Assembly (NCBI GenBank): GCA_009760855.2
Contig: WPIO01000006.1
Span: forward strand, 12,591,001 to 12,655,000
DNA length: 64,000 nucleotides
Origin: Cristatella mucedo
Taxonomy: Eukaryota; Bryozoa; Phylactolaemata; Cristatellidae
Direction: 5' to 3'
The translations under genes and the position numbers were made by a program. The notes under the pieces were generated by a model. That model did not search any database, was not told the DNA's origin, and worked only from the letters and a program-made list of their open reading frames with translations. Positions 43,701 through 53,105 of this stretch are shown here, piece after piece; within the stretch, counting starts at the first letter, position 1, and the number at the start of each line of letters is the position of its first letter.

Positions 43701-46616
43701 TTTACTGCTATGAATCTGGTAGCAATTGACTACCGTTGCCTATCTAATGACTGCAAAGATATGGGCTCAGTCTCGCAACAGCACGAGCCACATTCCAAGC
43801 TGAAATAGAACAGTTTGTAGATGCTAGAAAATGCTCCAGGCCTGGACTCCAAGGTGACTGCATAGATGAGAGGACACAAAGTCAGAGCAGACACTTACGA
43901 AATTTGGTGAGCAGCCATCCTACCACATCCTACCAATCACAATTAAATAAGGAGGAAAAACTTGATAGATTGGCTTCCGAAGCAAGGTCATCAATAGGAT
44001 CATGCACAACAAAATGTTCTCTCTGGATCACCATCTGATATTGCAAATGTTACAACTACCAAGGTAACATTAGGCAAGGCAGTTGCTTTCATGACCTCGG
44101 TCCCGAGGTCGTGGGTTCGATTCCTGCGGTGGGCAATCCTTTATCATCACTGCAAGCGGTGGTGATAGCCGTCAAGGCTCTTCTGTCGCCATACAAAAAG
44201 AGGCTGTTTAAGCAGCTAGGATTTTTTTAACATTGTTTCTTTTCCAATGTATGTAATGTGTAGAAATAAATGTAGTTCTCTTAGTGCATAAGACGTTTGT
44301 CTAATTATTTCAATCATTGTTATCCTAGATTTTCAAGACTAGTTAGTAGGCAACTTTCTTTACCTGATACAGTCGAAAACAATTACAACGATGCACCTCA
44401 CCTCCATAACAAACTAGGTACAATCCAAAAAATACCCTCTTCTGCATAGCGATAACGACATAAAGATCATTGGAGAAACCACTGAAGTCTGGTAACTCAT
44501 GGCCCGATGCTTGGCCCGGTTCTTTTCACGGTTGATACTCTCCCTCTTGCCTATGTGATTGCCAGACACAACCTAAACTTTCACTTCTATGCAGATGACA
44601 CTCAGTGGTACCTTTGCTTTGTTCACCCCCTCCCTATTCTTCCTGCATGTCGAATTATCTCAACTCCGATGCTGCATGTACTGATGACCTCTACAGATGA
44701 ATGGCAGCAAACTTTCTTAAACTGATAAATGATAAAACCAACTTACAAATTATGGGAAAACCAAGTGTGATTCGGAAATCGGAAAACCTAATGCTCAAAA
44801 CCGGCTCTGCAAGCATATCTCCTGTTAAATCTGCACGAAATCTAGGTATCCTATTCCAAGATGACCTTGTATTAGACTACGACATCAGTTCCACAGTCAA
44901 GTCTGCCTACTTTCAGCTACATAGCATTGCTAAAATTCAGGCTTGCTTAGACAGAGATACTACATCTAAATTGGTCCATGTATTTGTGACATCCCGTCTC
45001 GACTTCTGTAACTCAATGTTTGCTGGTCTACCGGCCTCTGCAATCTGGCACTTACTGCGGGTGCAAAACTCAGCACCTAGGCTGGTCTGTCGTAAGCGGT
45101 GCAGTTGCTTCTCGCCGACCTGAACTGGCTATGAGTCAGGCAGCAAATCGACTTCAAGGCTTTGCCACTCACTTTTACATCTCTTTATTATTTGGCTCCA
45201 GCCTATCTATCAGATCTACTCCCCCACCAGGCTAAGCATCATACTACCTGCTTTTCTGAATTATAATTCTTTTCCATCGATGGAGTCACTTTGAAATCCA
45301 GATCCAGATTATTGTCGAGTGTCTACAAACTGTTGCATTTCAGCTTGGGGTGTGGCTCATGCTGTTGCTAGGCTGACCCCATGTCTTTACTATATTTCGT
45401 CAAACATTTCTGATTTGTTAATCGTTTACCTACACCTCAAGCGAACCTCAAATCCTTAGCAGACAGTGCCTTTAGTTCGTATGCTCCCCAAGGCCTGGAA
45501 CTCACATCCGACTCCCCTGACTTGACGACACTTAAAAAGAAGCTAAAAACGCATCTATTTATCACAGTATTTAGTGGATCGAATGCGAACATAATTCGTC
45601 CTTAATGTGCTTATGCGTGCTGACACTGGGCATGATGCTACTAACCATATTTGCATGCTGAGCCTGTGCACGTAACCTCTAAACATGTTGTGCTTGTTAT
45701 CATTGAGCATGCTACCACTAACCATACTATCAATTTTCCTTTGCTGCAAATGTCAAGTGCCTAGAAAGAGATTAAGTTCTCTGAAGGCACTACACAAATG
45801 TATTATTATTATTATCGCACCCGATGCAGTTCCCTATGCAAGGGTATGCAAATGACTCAGCATAGGAAACAGCCTGCTATACAATCATGCTAAAGCAAGG
45901 GTGAGTTTACAATTGGAAAACCCAGGACTAAAAATTCTTGCGAGCTTTCTGGCCCATTGGGGATCTGCCACGGGCTATTTTACACGACCCAACAGGTAAA
46001 GACTAGCCAACAACACAAAACTAAAATTCAGCCAGCAATAGACATGGTCTCATCGAGTTCAGATCTAGTGCCAAAATTGCCTCGTCTATAACCGGTTCAT
46101 CAAGTGCCTCAGTTCCTGCACCTGAACAAGCCTCAAATATCAGACCCGTGTGTACACAATGTGTACTGCCAGATCTTGCGCACCGAGTTACTATCAGCAA
46201 AAGGCTCTTCATCGTACTGATTAGCCGAATACGTAACGAACCGAACCCGACATGCAGCACGCGGGGATCAGCAAAAACACGTCCGTTAGCACATAATCAA
46301 TGCATCTGAACGACGACGCCATATGGATACATACATAACCACACATATCCGCACCTTTCAGCCGATACAGCGATGTCACGACAAACCCGAGAAGCATGCA
46401 CTCCGTAGAGGTAGCGCCCAGATGAATGTTCCAAACAGCAGATAGAGCTTACCAGGACTTGCGAGCATGGATTAACAGCGCATGCAAAGCCTAGCTCTGA
46501 CCTCGAAATGAGATGCTCATTACCGTAGCATTGCTAGTACGCATGCATTCCGATTTGCATACCTTTTTCTTGTAAGGGGCCTCCAACATAGCTTCGACAT
46601 CCACTTCGTCCGTCAT
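25652..46616 (-). CDS. RBM39: RBM39/CAPER homologue, SR-like splicing factor, complete
   Basis: RBM39 is a nuclear RNA-binding protein related to U2AF65 that takes part in 3' splice-site recognition and alternative splicing and acts as a transcription coactivator (family knowledge). Ten coding exons join in phase into 1,845 bases: 614 codons plus TAA. Domain order (residues): MTDEVDVEAMLEAPYKKK start (1-18), RS region (19-237), RRM1 (about 250-328; RNP2 TVLCMQL, RNP1 SKGIAYVEF), RRM2 (about 350-430; RNP2 RLYVGSL, RNP1 SKGYGFVTF), linker with TGRLQLMAKLAEGTGF, and a C-terminal UHM-type RRM3 (about 510-590; HGGVLHIFVD, GNVYVKCPS, R-W-F motif at 566-568). Human RBM39 is about 530 residues; the excess is mostly in the RS region. 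The RRM2 helix MLRGIFEPFG is unchanged, including the glycine equivalent to human Gly268, where a mutation blocks sulfonamide-degrader binding. Introns range from 90 bases to 7.7 kb. Confidence 0.97.
25879..26063 (-). CDS. RBM39: RBM39 coding exon 9 (UHM, first part)
   Basis: Acceptor CCTGTATTGCAG, donor GTAAGC. One base, 61 codons, one base. EIRDDVIEECNKHGGVLHIF, GNVYVKCPSIASAVASV, LHGRWFA. The R-W-F triplet is the UHM motif that binds tryptophan ligand motifs in partners such as SF3B1. Confidence 0.97.
26078..26335 (-). repeat. L2-type LINE 3' fragment inside RBM39 intron 8
   Basis: It holds the tail and the start of the 3' region of the LINE, in the reverse (= RBM39 sense) orientation. 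The ATT run ends about 15 bases before the exon 9 acceptor. Confidence 0.85.
26428..26611 (-). CDS. RBM39: RBM39 coding exon 8 (linker)
   Basis: Acceptor CCTGTCGTAG, donor GTGAGT. Two bases, 60 codons, two bases. Encodes FDLGATGRLQLMAKLAEGTG, a Gln-rich stretch and ATQCFMLSNMFDPI, all conserved in the family. Intron 7 before it is only 111 bases. Confidence 0.95.
26723..26867 (-). CDS. RBM39: RBM39 coding exon 7 (end of RRM2)
   Basis: Acceptor TCTGTCTCACAG; 48 codons plus one base. FRSSEDAMKAMQQLNGFELA, GRPMKVGHVTER, then an acidic linker. The donor GTATTG is weak but is the only one that restores the family's T/A-G-F/I-D-L-G sequence with exon 8. Confidence 0.93.
27578..27643 (-). CDS. RBM39: RBM39 coding exon 6, followed by a GC donor
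   Basis: Acceptor TGTTGTTTCAG; 22 codons, IDHINLVTDPETNRSK then GYGFVT. The next conserved residue (Phe of RNP1) opens exon 7, so the exon must end after Thr, where the sequence is ACG|GCAAGT. No GT donor is possible at this point without losing or adding residues inside RNP1. This is therefore a GC-AG intron. Confidence 0.93.
27650..29235. other. RBM39 intron 5, nothing recognised
   Basis: Unique-looking, AT-rich intron sequence with no repeat family seen elsewhere in the window and no supported exon. Confidence 0.4.
29240..29536 (-). CDS. RBM39: RBM39 coding exon 5 (rest of RRM1, start of RRM2)
   Basis: Acceptor CTACTTTTAG, donor GTAAGT, 99 codons in phase 0. Holds RNP1 of RRM1 (SKGIAYVEF), GQKLLGVPIIVQPS, the conserved linker HAEKNRAA, RNP2 of RRM2 (RLYVGSLHF) and NITEEMLRGIFEPFGK. 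Confidence 0.97.
29966..30302. repeat. 337-bp tandem duplication, unit 1
   Basis: The first of two adjacent 337-base units in RBM39 intron 4. The unit starts GTAGATGCCCTACACCTGAA and ends GCGACATGAGAC. Nothing else in the window resembles it. It contains 77-79 codon frames on both strands, without known motifs. Confidence 0.95.
30303..30639. repeat. 337-bp tandem duplication, unit 2
   Basis: It directly follows unit 1 and matches it throughout except one base seen by eye (A at 30,174 against G at 30,511). Such identity means a recent duplication or an assembly duplication. Confidence 0.95.
31167..31287 (-). CDS. RBM39: RBM39 coding exon 4 (start of RRM1)
   Basis: Acceptor TTGCTTTTAG, donor GTAAGT. 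One base plus 40 codons, with MTPEERDARTVLCMQL and ending EEFFASVGK. TPEERDAR...VFCMQLA is a signature of the RBM39 family. It holds beta-1 (RNP2) and helix 1 of RRM1. Phase 2 in, phase 0 out. Confidence 0.96.
31345..33050. other. RBM39 intron 3, mostly unrecognised
   Basis: No exon or repeat family recognised up to the L2 fragment at 33,055. An exon between RBM39 exons 3 and 4 is not needed by phase. Confidence 0.4.
33055..34500 (-). mobile_element. L2-clade LINE fragment, reverse orientation, split by SINE-A
   Basis: Read on the - strand from 34,500 down: RT segment before YADD (34,300-34,500), interruption by SINE-A (34,133-34,290), decayed YADD and NDDK region (33,840-34,120), C-terminal region (33,220-33,700) and tail with TATTAT repeats near 33,060. 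All frames are broken. It lies in RBM39 intron 3 in the sense orientation. Confidence 0.82.
34133..34290 (-). repeat. SINE-A copy inside the L2 fragment
   Basis: CTTAGCTGATTAAACAGCCT, GATCGCCCAACTTCAGGCTT, CGAACCAATGACCTCGGTCG: the reverse complement of SINE-A, missing part of its head. Confidence 0.72.
34600..35435 (+). mobile_element. LINE-B 3' fragment, best preserved type
   Basis: The DNA of the RT C-terminal side is readable in broken frames: SLSKIRS-like, VLSRLDYCN-like near 34,770, MAARLV near 34,840, CRLINRSSAK-like. The last 107 codons (35,016-35,339) are open: HQFQPISALRSCMDNKLAAP, GYRSFSSAGPRLWSSLPRFL. It ends with GTAACACCCAGACAGTCTTA and GAGATACATTACG. It lies antisense in RBM39 intron 3. 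Confidence 0.85.
35537..35634. repeat. palindromic tandem repeat CTCTCAGTACAC/GAGAGTACT
   Basis: About 100 bases built of CTCTCAGTACACAGAGAGTA units (two nearly exact 20-base copies) and inverted AGTAGTACTACT blocks, able to form hairpins. It lies 90 bases from the 5' splice site of RBM39 intron 3. Confidence 0.85.
35724..36320 (-). CDS. RBM39: RBM39 coding exon 3 (RS/DRE-repeat exon)
   Basis: Acceptor CACTGTCTTTCAG, 597 bases, donor CA|GTAAGC, phase 2 in and out. It encodes 198 codons of charged, low-complexity sequence: DRSKSRERKSK, then alternating 8- and 10-residue units around R-D-R-E-G-N-K-D, then RDRERERERD and a Gly/Pro/Arg tail ending in SSSPGAS. Vertebrate RBM39 has RS/RE repeats at this place but not this D-R-E-G-N-K-D array (from memory). 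The long Ile/Ser/Phe-rich + strand frame over it is its antisense shadow. Confidence 0.92.
35990..36192 (-). repeat. coding minisatellite in RBM39 exon 3
   Basis: The + strand block CTTTATTTCC occurs six times, at 36,007, 36,031, 36,061, 36,085, 36,115 and 36,139. The spacing alternates 24, 30, 24, 30, 24, so the higher-order unit is 54 bases (18 codons), always in frame. Variant G-N-R-D units flank the array at both ends. Confidence 0.95.
36325..38795. other. RBM39 intron 2, only a CA repeat recognised
   Basis: A (CA)n tract at 37,682-37,723; otherwise no repeat family or exon recognised. Open frames are unsupported. Confidence 0.45.
38801..38859 (-). CDS. RBM39: RBM39 coding exon 2
   Basis: Acceptor CTTTTTGTAG and donor GTCAGT. 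19 codons (DLSPEKSRKKDRSRSRERK) plus AG. Phase 0 in, phase 2 out, which fits exon 3 exactly. It begins the Arg/Ser region. Intron 1 before it is 7.7 kb and full of LINEs. Confidence 0.9.
39322..39490 (-). repeat. L2-type LINE 3' tail, reverse orientation
   Basis: A run of AAT repeats, CACCCCCTGAGAATTCAATC, TCTTTCTAGGGACTTTACAT, then a short piece of the 3' region. In RBM39 intron 1. Confidence 0.8.
39500..40435. other. RBM39 intron 1 sequence, nothing recognised
   Basis: No family recognised. The 124-codon - strand frame at 39,621-39,995 has no known motif. Confidence 0.35.
40440..41378 (+). mobile_element. LINE-B fragment with long open C-terminal frame
   Basis: The longest intact LINE-B frame: 40,576-41,319, 247 codons. 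It holds RATRSLQMAMNMAARLVYIS, LLKELRWLPVDQPIQNQVL, MLTHRVCHGLAPPYLVELVQ, VNNKLAVPFLCLKTV, GDRSFISAGPRLCSSLLRFL. This is the region C-terminal to the RT fingers and palm in CR1/L2-type LINEs. The 5' end is decayed. It ends AACACCCACATAGTCTTTG then a GATACATACATACA run. Antisense in RBM39 intron 1. Confidence 0.87.
41540..42345 (+). repeat. L2-type LINE fragment, strongly decayed
   Basis: Blocks of the L2 RT C-terminal side can be read: FQSELSLDNQLPGTVCLL, LVHALPTNRLDFCN in broken frames, PNSNPSDTVPSVRL-like and GTYSRPTSQNPMT-like near the end. The 3' tail block is lost. Confidence 0.75.
42350..42620. other. RBM39 intron 1 sequence, nothing recognised
   Basis: No repeat or exon recognised. 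Confidence 0.35.
42622..42785 (-). repeat. SINE-B copy, reverse orientation
   Basis: AAATATAATTCATTTGTATA, GCACCCTAAGAGAACTTGAT (L2-like tail), CACTTCACATATGCCATGGG (junction), then a decayed head with CAGATCTTGGTCGGGACGAG. The order equals the SINE-B copies at 48,805 and 54,678. Confidence 0.7.
42790..44065. other. RBM39 intron 1 sequence, nothing recognised
   Basis: No repeat family or exon recognised. Confidence 0.35.
44070..44218 (+). repeat. SINE-A copy, head slightly decayed
   Basis: TTAGGCAAGGCAGTTGCTTT, the perfect hairpin GACCTCGGTCCCGAGGTC, box B GGTTCGATTCC and the closing AGGCTGTTTAAGCAGCTAGG. Confidence 0.82.
44500..45815 (+). mobile_element. L2-clade LINE fragment, YADD to tail
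   Basis: [20 protein letters not shown] and [14 protein letters not shown] at 44,507-44,725. Next frame 44,701-45,123: NFLKLINDKTNLQIMGKPSV, LFQDDLVLDYDISSTVKSAY, HVFVTSRLDFCNSMFAGLPA. A 160-base insertion-like stretch (about 45,265-45,425) interrupts before PTPQANLKSLADSAFSS-type blocks. It ends with AAATGTCAAGTGCCTAGAAA, GAG and ATT repeats. Antisense in RBM39 intron 1. Confidence 0.87.
46563..46616 (-). CDS. RBM39: RBM39 coding exon 1
   Basis: The ATG at 46,616-46,614 opens 18 codons, MTDEVDVEAMLEAPYKKK, near-identical in pattern to the MADDIDIEAMLEAPYKK start of vertebrate RBM39. The donor GTATGC gives phase 0. The start choice is certain by family match. Any 5' UTR exon or promoter upstream was not identified. 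Confidence 0.95.
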
Positions 46617-47925
46617 TTTTAGCACTTATTTGGAGCCTATTGCAACAAAAATGTACATAAAATGCGGTAATATAGCGATCTTGGAGTTCCGTAGTATTTG
46701 TTGGATTCCTATACTGCACTACTACTGCCAGTGGCTCAAGCTGCCCAACGTCCTTCACACCGGCGCGAAACTAGACGGGAAGCACACTGCCACCACAGTC
46801 AAAAAATCTATAGTGTGGCAAAATTAGTATCTTAATCAAATTAATTAAAATATTTAGGTGTTGATTCTTTAATAAAATATTCTGAATTCTGATATGCTTT
46901 CCAGCTGCGGCAACAATGGGTTGGACTAATCGAAGATTTTTCCAGAAGCGGCGAAACTGAGCGGAACTGGCGTGTCGGTGGACTCGCTGTCGTGTGATTG
47001 GGTTCACCTGCTGTTACTGCCTAGGCTTTACTGAAGGAGTGCAAATGACAAGTACGGCCTATTATCACCGCTACGAAGTTCTATAGTCAGAAAGCTGAAA
47101 AAATACTGAGTCTATCTGCAGGGCAGTGTGTGTAAGGGATTTTGTAACAACAAGTTTGTAGGCAATTTTGTGTTTGGTGCAACGACCTGGCCTTAATATG
47201 TCTTAGCCATTTATGCTTTGGGGATCTTAATGAAAAGAAATGTGGATGCCTTAAAGGCAATTCCAAATTGGTGGCTATTTGTATTCTGACATCTATTATG
47301 CCGTTCAGCGCACCATATTTCTTTATAACATTTGCATACGATGGATTAACAAGAAGACTTGTTATTTGACGTTTCAATGGCGAACTGTCTCCGATATGAG
47401 GATATTACTGCTAGAAAAGCTCAGATCGTACCTAGTTGATGTCTACGACTCTAAACTGGACAACGTTTGAGAGAAAGAAATCTTACAAGAATCGGAAGGT
47501 ATGTTTGACGGAATACAGTACGGAGCGGTGAATCGCATTATAATATGAGCCCACCTGGACATTCGAATCTTTTTACAAATAAAACAGCCCCGATTTCGTA
47601 GTGTCGTCTGTGAAGTCGTAGTCACTTGCTTGTATCCAAGAGTACTCGCGGAGTATTCTCGGCACATCGCCGTCGTTTGATAGCCATTAGGATTCCGAGC
47701 TCTCGGTCGAGATCAAAGTTGGTTGATTGATCGAGGCGAGAGATGCGATAAGAGTTCTAATTCCAGCATCAAAATACAATGATGCTGGCACGGTGGTTGG
47801 TAGATTTTTGAGCAATAACGGCAAAGCCTTCCGGCGTTCCCACGTTTCCGTGCATGCAGCGAATGTCGTGAAGTTCTTTTTAGTATTGCAGGGAGTAAAG
47901 TTTATGCAGCAAAAGAACAACAATA
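46617..47925. other. sequence upstream of RBM39, no promoter element called
   Basis: The RBM39 promoter and any 5' UTR exons should lie here on the - strand. I see no convincing TATA box or CpG cluster. Open frames have no known motif. Confidence 0.4.
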
Positions 47926-47927
47926 AA

Positions 47928-48185
47928 ACATTTGTATTGCACCTTCAGAGAACTGAATCTCATTCTAGGCACTTCACATAAGTTATAAAGAAAGGACGTC
48001 AATATGATTAGTGATAAAATGCACAGCGTCAGCACGTTGAAGCACGCGAGGGAAAATTCACGAGGAAATGCAGCAAATGCTTCGAGGAACAGGTGCGTGT
48101 TTAGCTTCTTCATAATGTCGTCAAGTCAGGGGATATCGCGATATCAGTCGCAAGTGAGTTCCAGGCTTGGGGAGTATACGAATTA
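47928..48185 (-). repeat. L2-type LINE 3' fragment, reverse orientation
   Basis: CATTTGTATTGCACCTTCAG, AGAACTGAATCTCATTCTAG, then 3' region and C-terminal coding remains, with internal deletions. Confidence 0.75.
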
Positions 48186-48189
48186 AGGG

Positions 48190-48765
48190 TACTATCTCGA
48201 TTTCCTGGCATATGCTATTTGACCGGCTTCTGTGTTCCCAAGGCCGCACAGGACAGCATGTTGTGTCATCGCGACCTCTAGCACTCGCTGCAGCTGAGAA
48301 AGCAGAGTGCATTGCATGAAGATTAAATGCAGAGGCAAATTTTATGTCACCTTATTATCCACATCATGTCACATTGTGCTATGGTATCGAGGCACTCTTT
48401 TCGGCTTGCTTTCGGGAATCAAACGAACCTTTAGATTTGTTTTATGATTAAATGATTATATCTACAGCCTATTTGACATCTTAAATCAAGTGTCACAATG
48501 AGCATTGTTTACCTGATTGCCTCAAGAGTCTGAAGTTGAGAAAGTGCTGGCTTATTTGGCAAGGTCGTTCAGTCCCTTTCCCACTCTAGCAGCCATCTGA
48601 ACCCTCATTCCAAAAGCAGCAGCAGCAGCGCACATGAAAGGTCAAGTTCTTTAGCATTTCCATCCGAAGAATTAGTACAACACACGTCCTGAATAATCAA
48701 GCAGCTAGCTACTCAGCGCCCTTGACTTGTGTGCGTTTATTCACTACCGTCGATAAGTGGTCGAT
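48190..48765. other. intergenic, nothing recognised
   Basis: Nothing recognised apart from a short AGCAGCAGCAGC run near 48,617. Confidence 0.35.
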
Positions 48766-48804
48766 TAATAATAATAATAATAATAAGATATTTGATATAA
48801 CCCC

Positions 48805-48957
48805 CTCAGAAAATATATATAATTTATTTATATAGCGCCCCAAGAGAACTCAATCTCTATTCAGGCGCTTCACATATGCCTCGGGGCTCGAGCCCACGAC
48901 CTCAGTCAGACCTTGGTGGGGGGGGGCGAGCACCTTAACCGCTAGACCAAACCAGCT
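48805..48957 (-). repeat. SINE-B copy, reverse orientation
   Basis: TTTATTTATATAGCGCCCCA, AGAGAACTCAATCTCTATTC (L2-like tail), then CTCGAGCCCACGACCTCAGT (box B side), a G run and CCTTAACCGCTAGACCAAAC (box A side), ending AGCT. It is almost full-length. An L2 tail scrap of about 60 bases precedes it. Confidence 0.87.
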
Positions 48958-49153
<196 letters not shown>

Positions 49154-49441
49154 AACCCCCTCGGAAAACTCGATCTCTTTCTAGGAACTTTACATTTTCT
49201 GCAAAGGATGAACAATCGAATGATTAGTAGCAATGCTCAATGACAACAAGCAAAACATGGTTAGAGGTGAAATGCAGATGGTCAGCATGCAAATACAGTT
49301 AGTGGCAGCATGCACAGTGTCAGCACGCATAAACGCACAAAGGACGAATTACAAGGACCACGAAATGCTGTGATAAATAAATGTGTTTTAGCTTATTTTT
49401 AGATGTGGTCGAGTCAGGGGATGTGGTGACGCCAGTCAAAA

Positions 49442-51893
49442 TAAGGGTTTCGGGTAACTGCTAAGCAGTAAAAGGAAAATAGATGTTTTTGACCCAAAAT
49501 CAAAAAACAGTAAACAGCTGTTTTTCTGTCTTACTGTTTATAACGGAGATCTATAACAAGACGATGGTACAACTGAAGCTCCAACATTCATTATGGATAT
49601 GAAATATGTAGCGGAAAACGAGTTTTTAAAGTTTTTTGAATGTGTTAGTGATTTGTTAGGATGATTGTATCAAATTGATTAAGCACTAAAATGAAAATGC
49701 AAATTTTCAAAATTAAGTAAGATATTCAGGAAATTGATCATGTGGGATCAACACATAACGATGTTTTTTTTCAGCCACGTCTTCCGTTTGGGAATAAGCC
49801 GTAAAACGAATGAATCCAATTACAGAAGAGCAACAACGTCAAAGTGAACGATGCAATAAAATCATCAAATGATCTGGAAGCTCCACGACAACGTTGAAGA
49901 ATCCTCCGAAAATACTTGGAATTGATTTTGATAAACCTGCTGGAGAGTTTACATGCAAGGGAAACCCGTGAAAAATAAGAGAACAAAAACGATTACTGAT
50001 TTACTGGGGCAGAAGAGTCTGAAGATAGTTACCGATCTGGCTACTGATGGAATATCGACTGGAGCTATCACTAGAAAAAAGAATATACGGCAATCAATTT
50101 CACGGGAGGGATTCGAAATTCCGTCAAACTAAAGCGATTTGATGAAGCTGATGCATGATGATTACGAAAAAACGAGATGCAAAATGGTTGCCATCATCAA
50201 ATGAGAACTCGAGAGAAGAGTTAAGTTTAGCATGACTGTGGATAAATACATAACCGCGAGAAGACGTTGATTCTTCGGCGACAGCATTCATGATAGTATT
50301 GACAAAACAACAATCAAGACGGGTCATGTTTCCATATTTGATTCGTGTAGTGCTCTCGATATGGTCGAATCAATGAAACAGCATTTGAGCGTTTTCGGAA
50401 TAACACTAGAGAGGGATTTGATGGGATTTACTCCGGACGGCGTTGCAGTACAAAAGAAGTTCGTTAGCCACATCAATCTCATTCAAATGGACAATTTTTA
50501 AGCAGGTACGGACTTGAAAGGAGACAGCAGAGATACATTAGAAGGAGAGATCAATTTCCACGATCTGCTCACAAAATCACGAAAGTTTGTCAAATTCATC
50601 AAAAAATCAACCGGAAAAAATAATGCAGTTCAATCCAAACCGAAAGCTGACTTCGGACGCGAGATTAAACTGCATCTTAATGTTAAGACGCACTGGAACT
50701 CCATGCCAACAATGTTAGAGCCTCTATTAGCGACAGAAGTCGCGGGACACTAACCAAATTCGAAGCTCTGTAAATTATTGGGAAGTTGAATTTTGACGCT
50801 GTCAAGAAGAGGCTTCTTCTGAAGGCGATGGAATCTGTGAAATTTGCTGTCAAAAATCAAAGTCAAGAAGATGTGACGTTGATGAATGCTGGCACAATTT
50901 TAGAACTCATGTTCAGCAAGCTCTCCAACCAAAATGTAATGTATCTCCGTCTGTAACTCCACAAAGTCACAAAGACTATGTGGGTGTTACACGGGAGAGT
51001 TTTGTAAAGCGCACTCACAGCCTGAGCGGCTTTCAGTACGCATTCGGTAGCCAACAAGCTTCGTCTCACGTAACAAAGAGAAAGTGGGAAGTATAGCAGA
51101 GTCAGGAGAGCAGTTGAGGTAGTGAGTAGAATGGAAGTAGTAGCTCAGGACAGCTGGAAAGGATGAGTGACATTAGTACCAAGCTCATTAAAAATTTGAA
51201 CTATCGCATTGAAGAGAGATTGAACAAGGATGTCATGAACCTCTCGCTCAGTCTCGAAGATCCATCTGGTCAAACACACGCTAAATTTCGTATGAGATCT
51301 AGCGTTTTGTCTATGTGGAGTCAACGATGTAGAAGTTGTCGAACGGTTGTCAAATGATGCTGAAAGTGTGAACTCCTCCTTCAAGATAAATTGAATTTGT
51401 TGCTTTAAAAAGACAGATAATCAAATGCCGTCGGAGGGTGAGATAGTTTCAAATGGCTCAAGTCCTAATTCAAGCTCTCCCGGACCTTTGACCCGTGCAC
51501 TGAAAATCTCCAAAAATTGTACAACCTGTACAACGTACAACGCAATTATATCCATTAAACCGACATCAACGAAAGTTGAAAGAGTTTTTTTCGGTCTGTC
51601 TGTACGAATCTCGGGAAAAATTAACATCGCATCTCTCAGAAAAGTTACTGAATACATTCTTGAAACATTATTATAATATTATATATATATATTTTTTTTG
51701 AGAAGTACAATTTATTGATTTATTAAATATCACCGAAGATATATAACAATATGGATTTCATAAAAAAAAACAAGCTATTGACTTGAAATTCGTGAAAAAA
51801 TGGAAAAATAGTAAAAGCAGCTGTTAACAGCTCTGTGAACCTTGAAAACAGTAAACAGCTGATTTTAAAAAATTGAAGTTTTTCAGAAACCCT
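49442..51893 (+). mobile_element. hAT-superfamily DNA transposon with decayed transposase
   Basis: Middle layer of the nest. Ends TAAGGGTTTC and GAAACCCT are inverted repeats. Flanks AGTCAAAA and AGTCGGAA form an 8-bp direct repeat with two changes, the length hAT transposases make. Subterminal ACAGTAAACAGCTG lies near both ends (49,507 and 51,848). Broken frames on the + strand read as hAT transposase: FGITLERDLMGFTPDGVAV and KKF (about 50,390-50,470), then the intact piece LHLNVKTHWNSMPTMLEPLL (50,514-50,753) and the C-terminal dimerisation motif STKVERVFFGLSVRISGKIN (51,425-51,676). Several stops and a LINE-B insertion have killed it. Confidence 0.87.
50932..51168 (-). repeat. LINE-B 3' fragment inside the hAT element
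   Basis: Innermost layer of the nest: AATGTAATGTATCTCCGTCT (tail end), ACTATGTGGGTGTTACACGG, GCGGCTTTCAGTACGCATTC, to GGACAGCTGGAAAGGATGAG. It interrupts the hAT transposase frame. Confidence 0.9.
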
Positions 51894-53105
51894 AGTCGGA
51901 AGTGAGTTCCAGGCTTTGGGAGTATGGTCTCCTAAAGGATTTGAGATTCGTACCAGGTATAGGTAAATGATTAGATTCTGATAAGCTGGTGGTACGATGC
52001 TTAGCCTGGTCTGGGAGTAGATCAGATAGATAGGCTGGAGGTCAAAATTAAAGGGACCTAAAAGTGAATGACAGAACCTTGAAGTCGATGTGCAGCTTGA
52101 CTGAGAGCTAGTGCAGGTCGGCGAGAAGTGGTATGCTGCGGCAGCTGCAACGCTCACGATGACAGACAAGCTTAGCTGCAGAGCTTTGCACCGTCTGTAA
52201 ACGCCTGATTGCACAGGCCGGTAGGCCAGCAAGCAGTGAGTTACAGAAGTCAAGACGTAATGTTATAAATACATGGACTAATTTAGATGTAGGATCCCTG
52301 TCTAAGCAAGCCCGGATTTCAGCAATGTTCTATAGCTGAAAATGGGCAGACTTGACTGTGGAGCTGATGCGGTCGTCTAATGACAGGTCACTTTGGAACA
52401 GGACACATAGATTTCGTGCAGATTCAACAGGCGATATCCTGGCAGAGCCAATTTTGAGCGCTAAATTTCAAAATTCTGAATACAAATTGGTCTGCCCATA
52501 GCTAGTAAGTTGGTTATATCAGTATCAGTTTGAGAAAGTTTGCTGCTATCCATGAGCGGATGTCATCAATACATGCAGCATGAGAGTTGAGAGAATTAGA
52601 CGTGCTGGAGGAATGGGTGGGGGCTAAAACAAAGGTGCAAGTGAGTGTCGTCTGCATAGAAGTGAAAGCCTAAGTTGTGCCCGGCAATCGCATCGGCAAG
52701 AGGGAGAAAATAAACTGTGAACAGAACCGGACCAAGCACAGAGCCCTGAGGTACTCCATACTTCAGTAGTTCCTCGGATGATCATTTTCCGTTCAGATCA
52801 ACACTCTGGAGTCTTCCATTGAGGTATGACTTGAATCATTGCAGTGCAGTACCAGTAATTCCCGATGAGAGGCACTCGAGAAGGACTTTTGATCGATAGC
52901 ATCAAAAGCTTGCGAAAGATCGAGCAAAACATGCAGATAGACTCTACACCAGTCTGCATTCCTAAGGTCGTTAAACACCCAAAGGAATGCTGACATTGTG
53001 GCGTGATTAGCTCTAAAACCAGACTAGAACTGACTGACTGAGGTGCGAAATTTCAATGTAAGAGTTCAGCAGGTCTGTCACGTCATCTTCATCATCATCT
53101 TGTTC

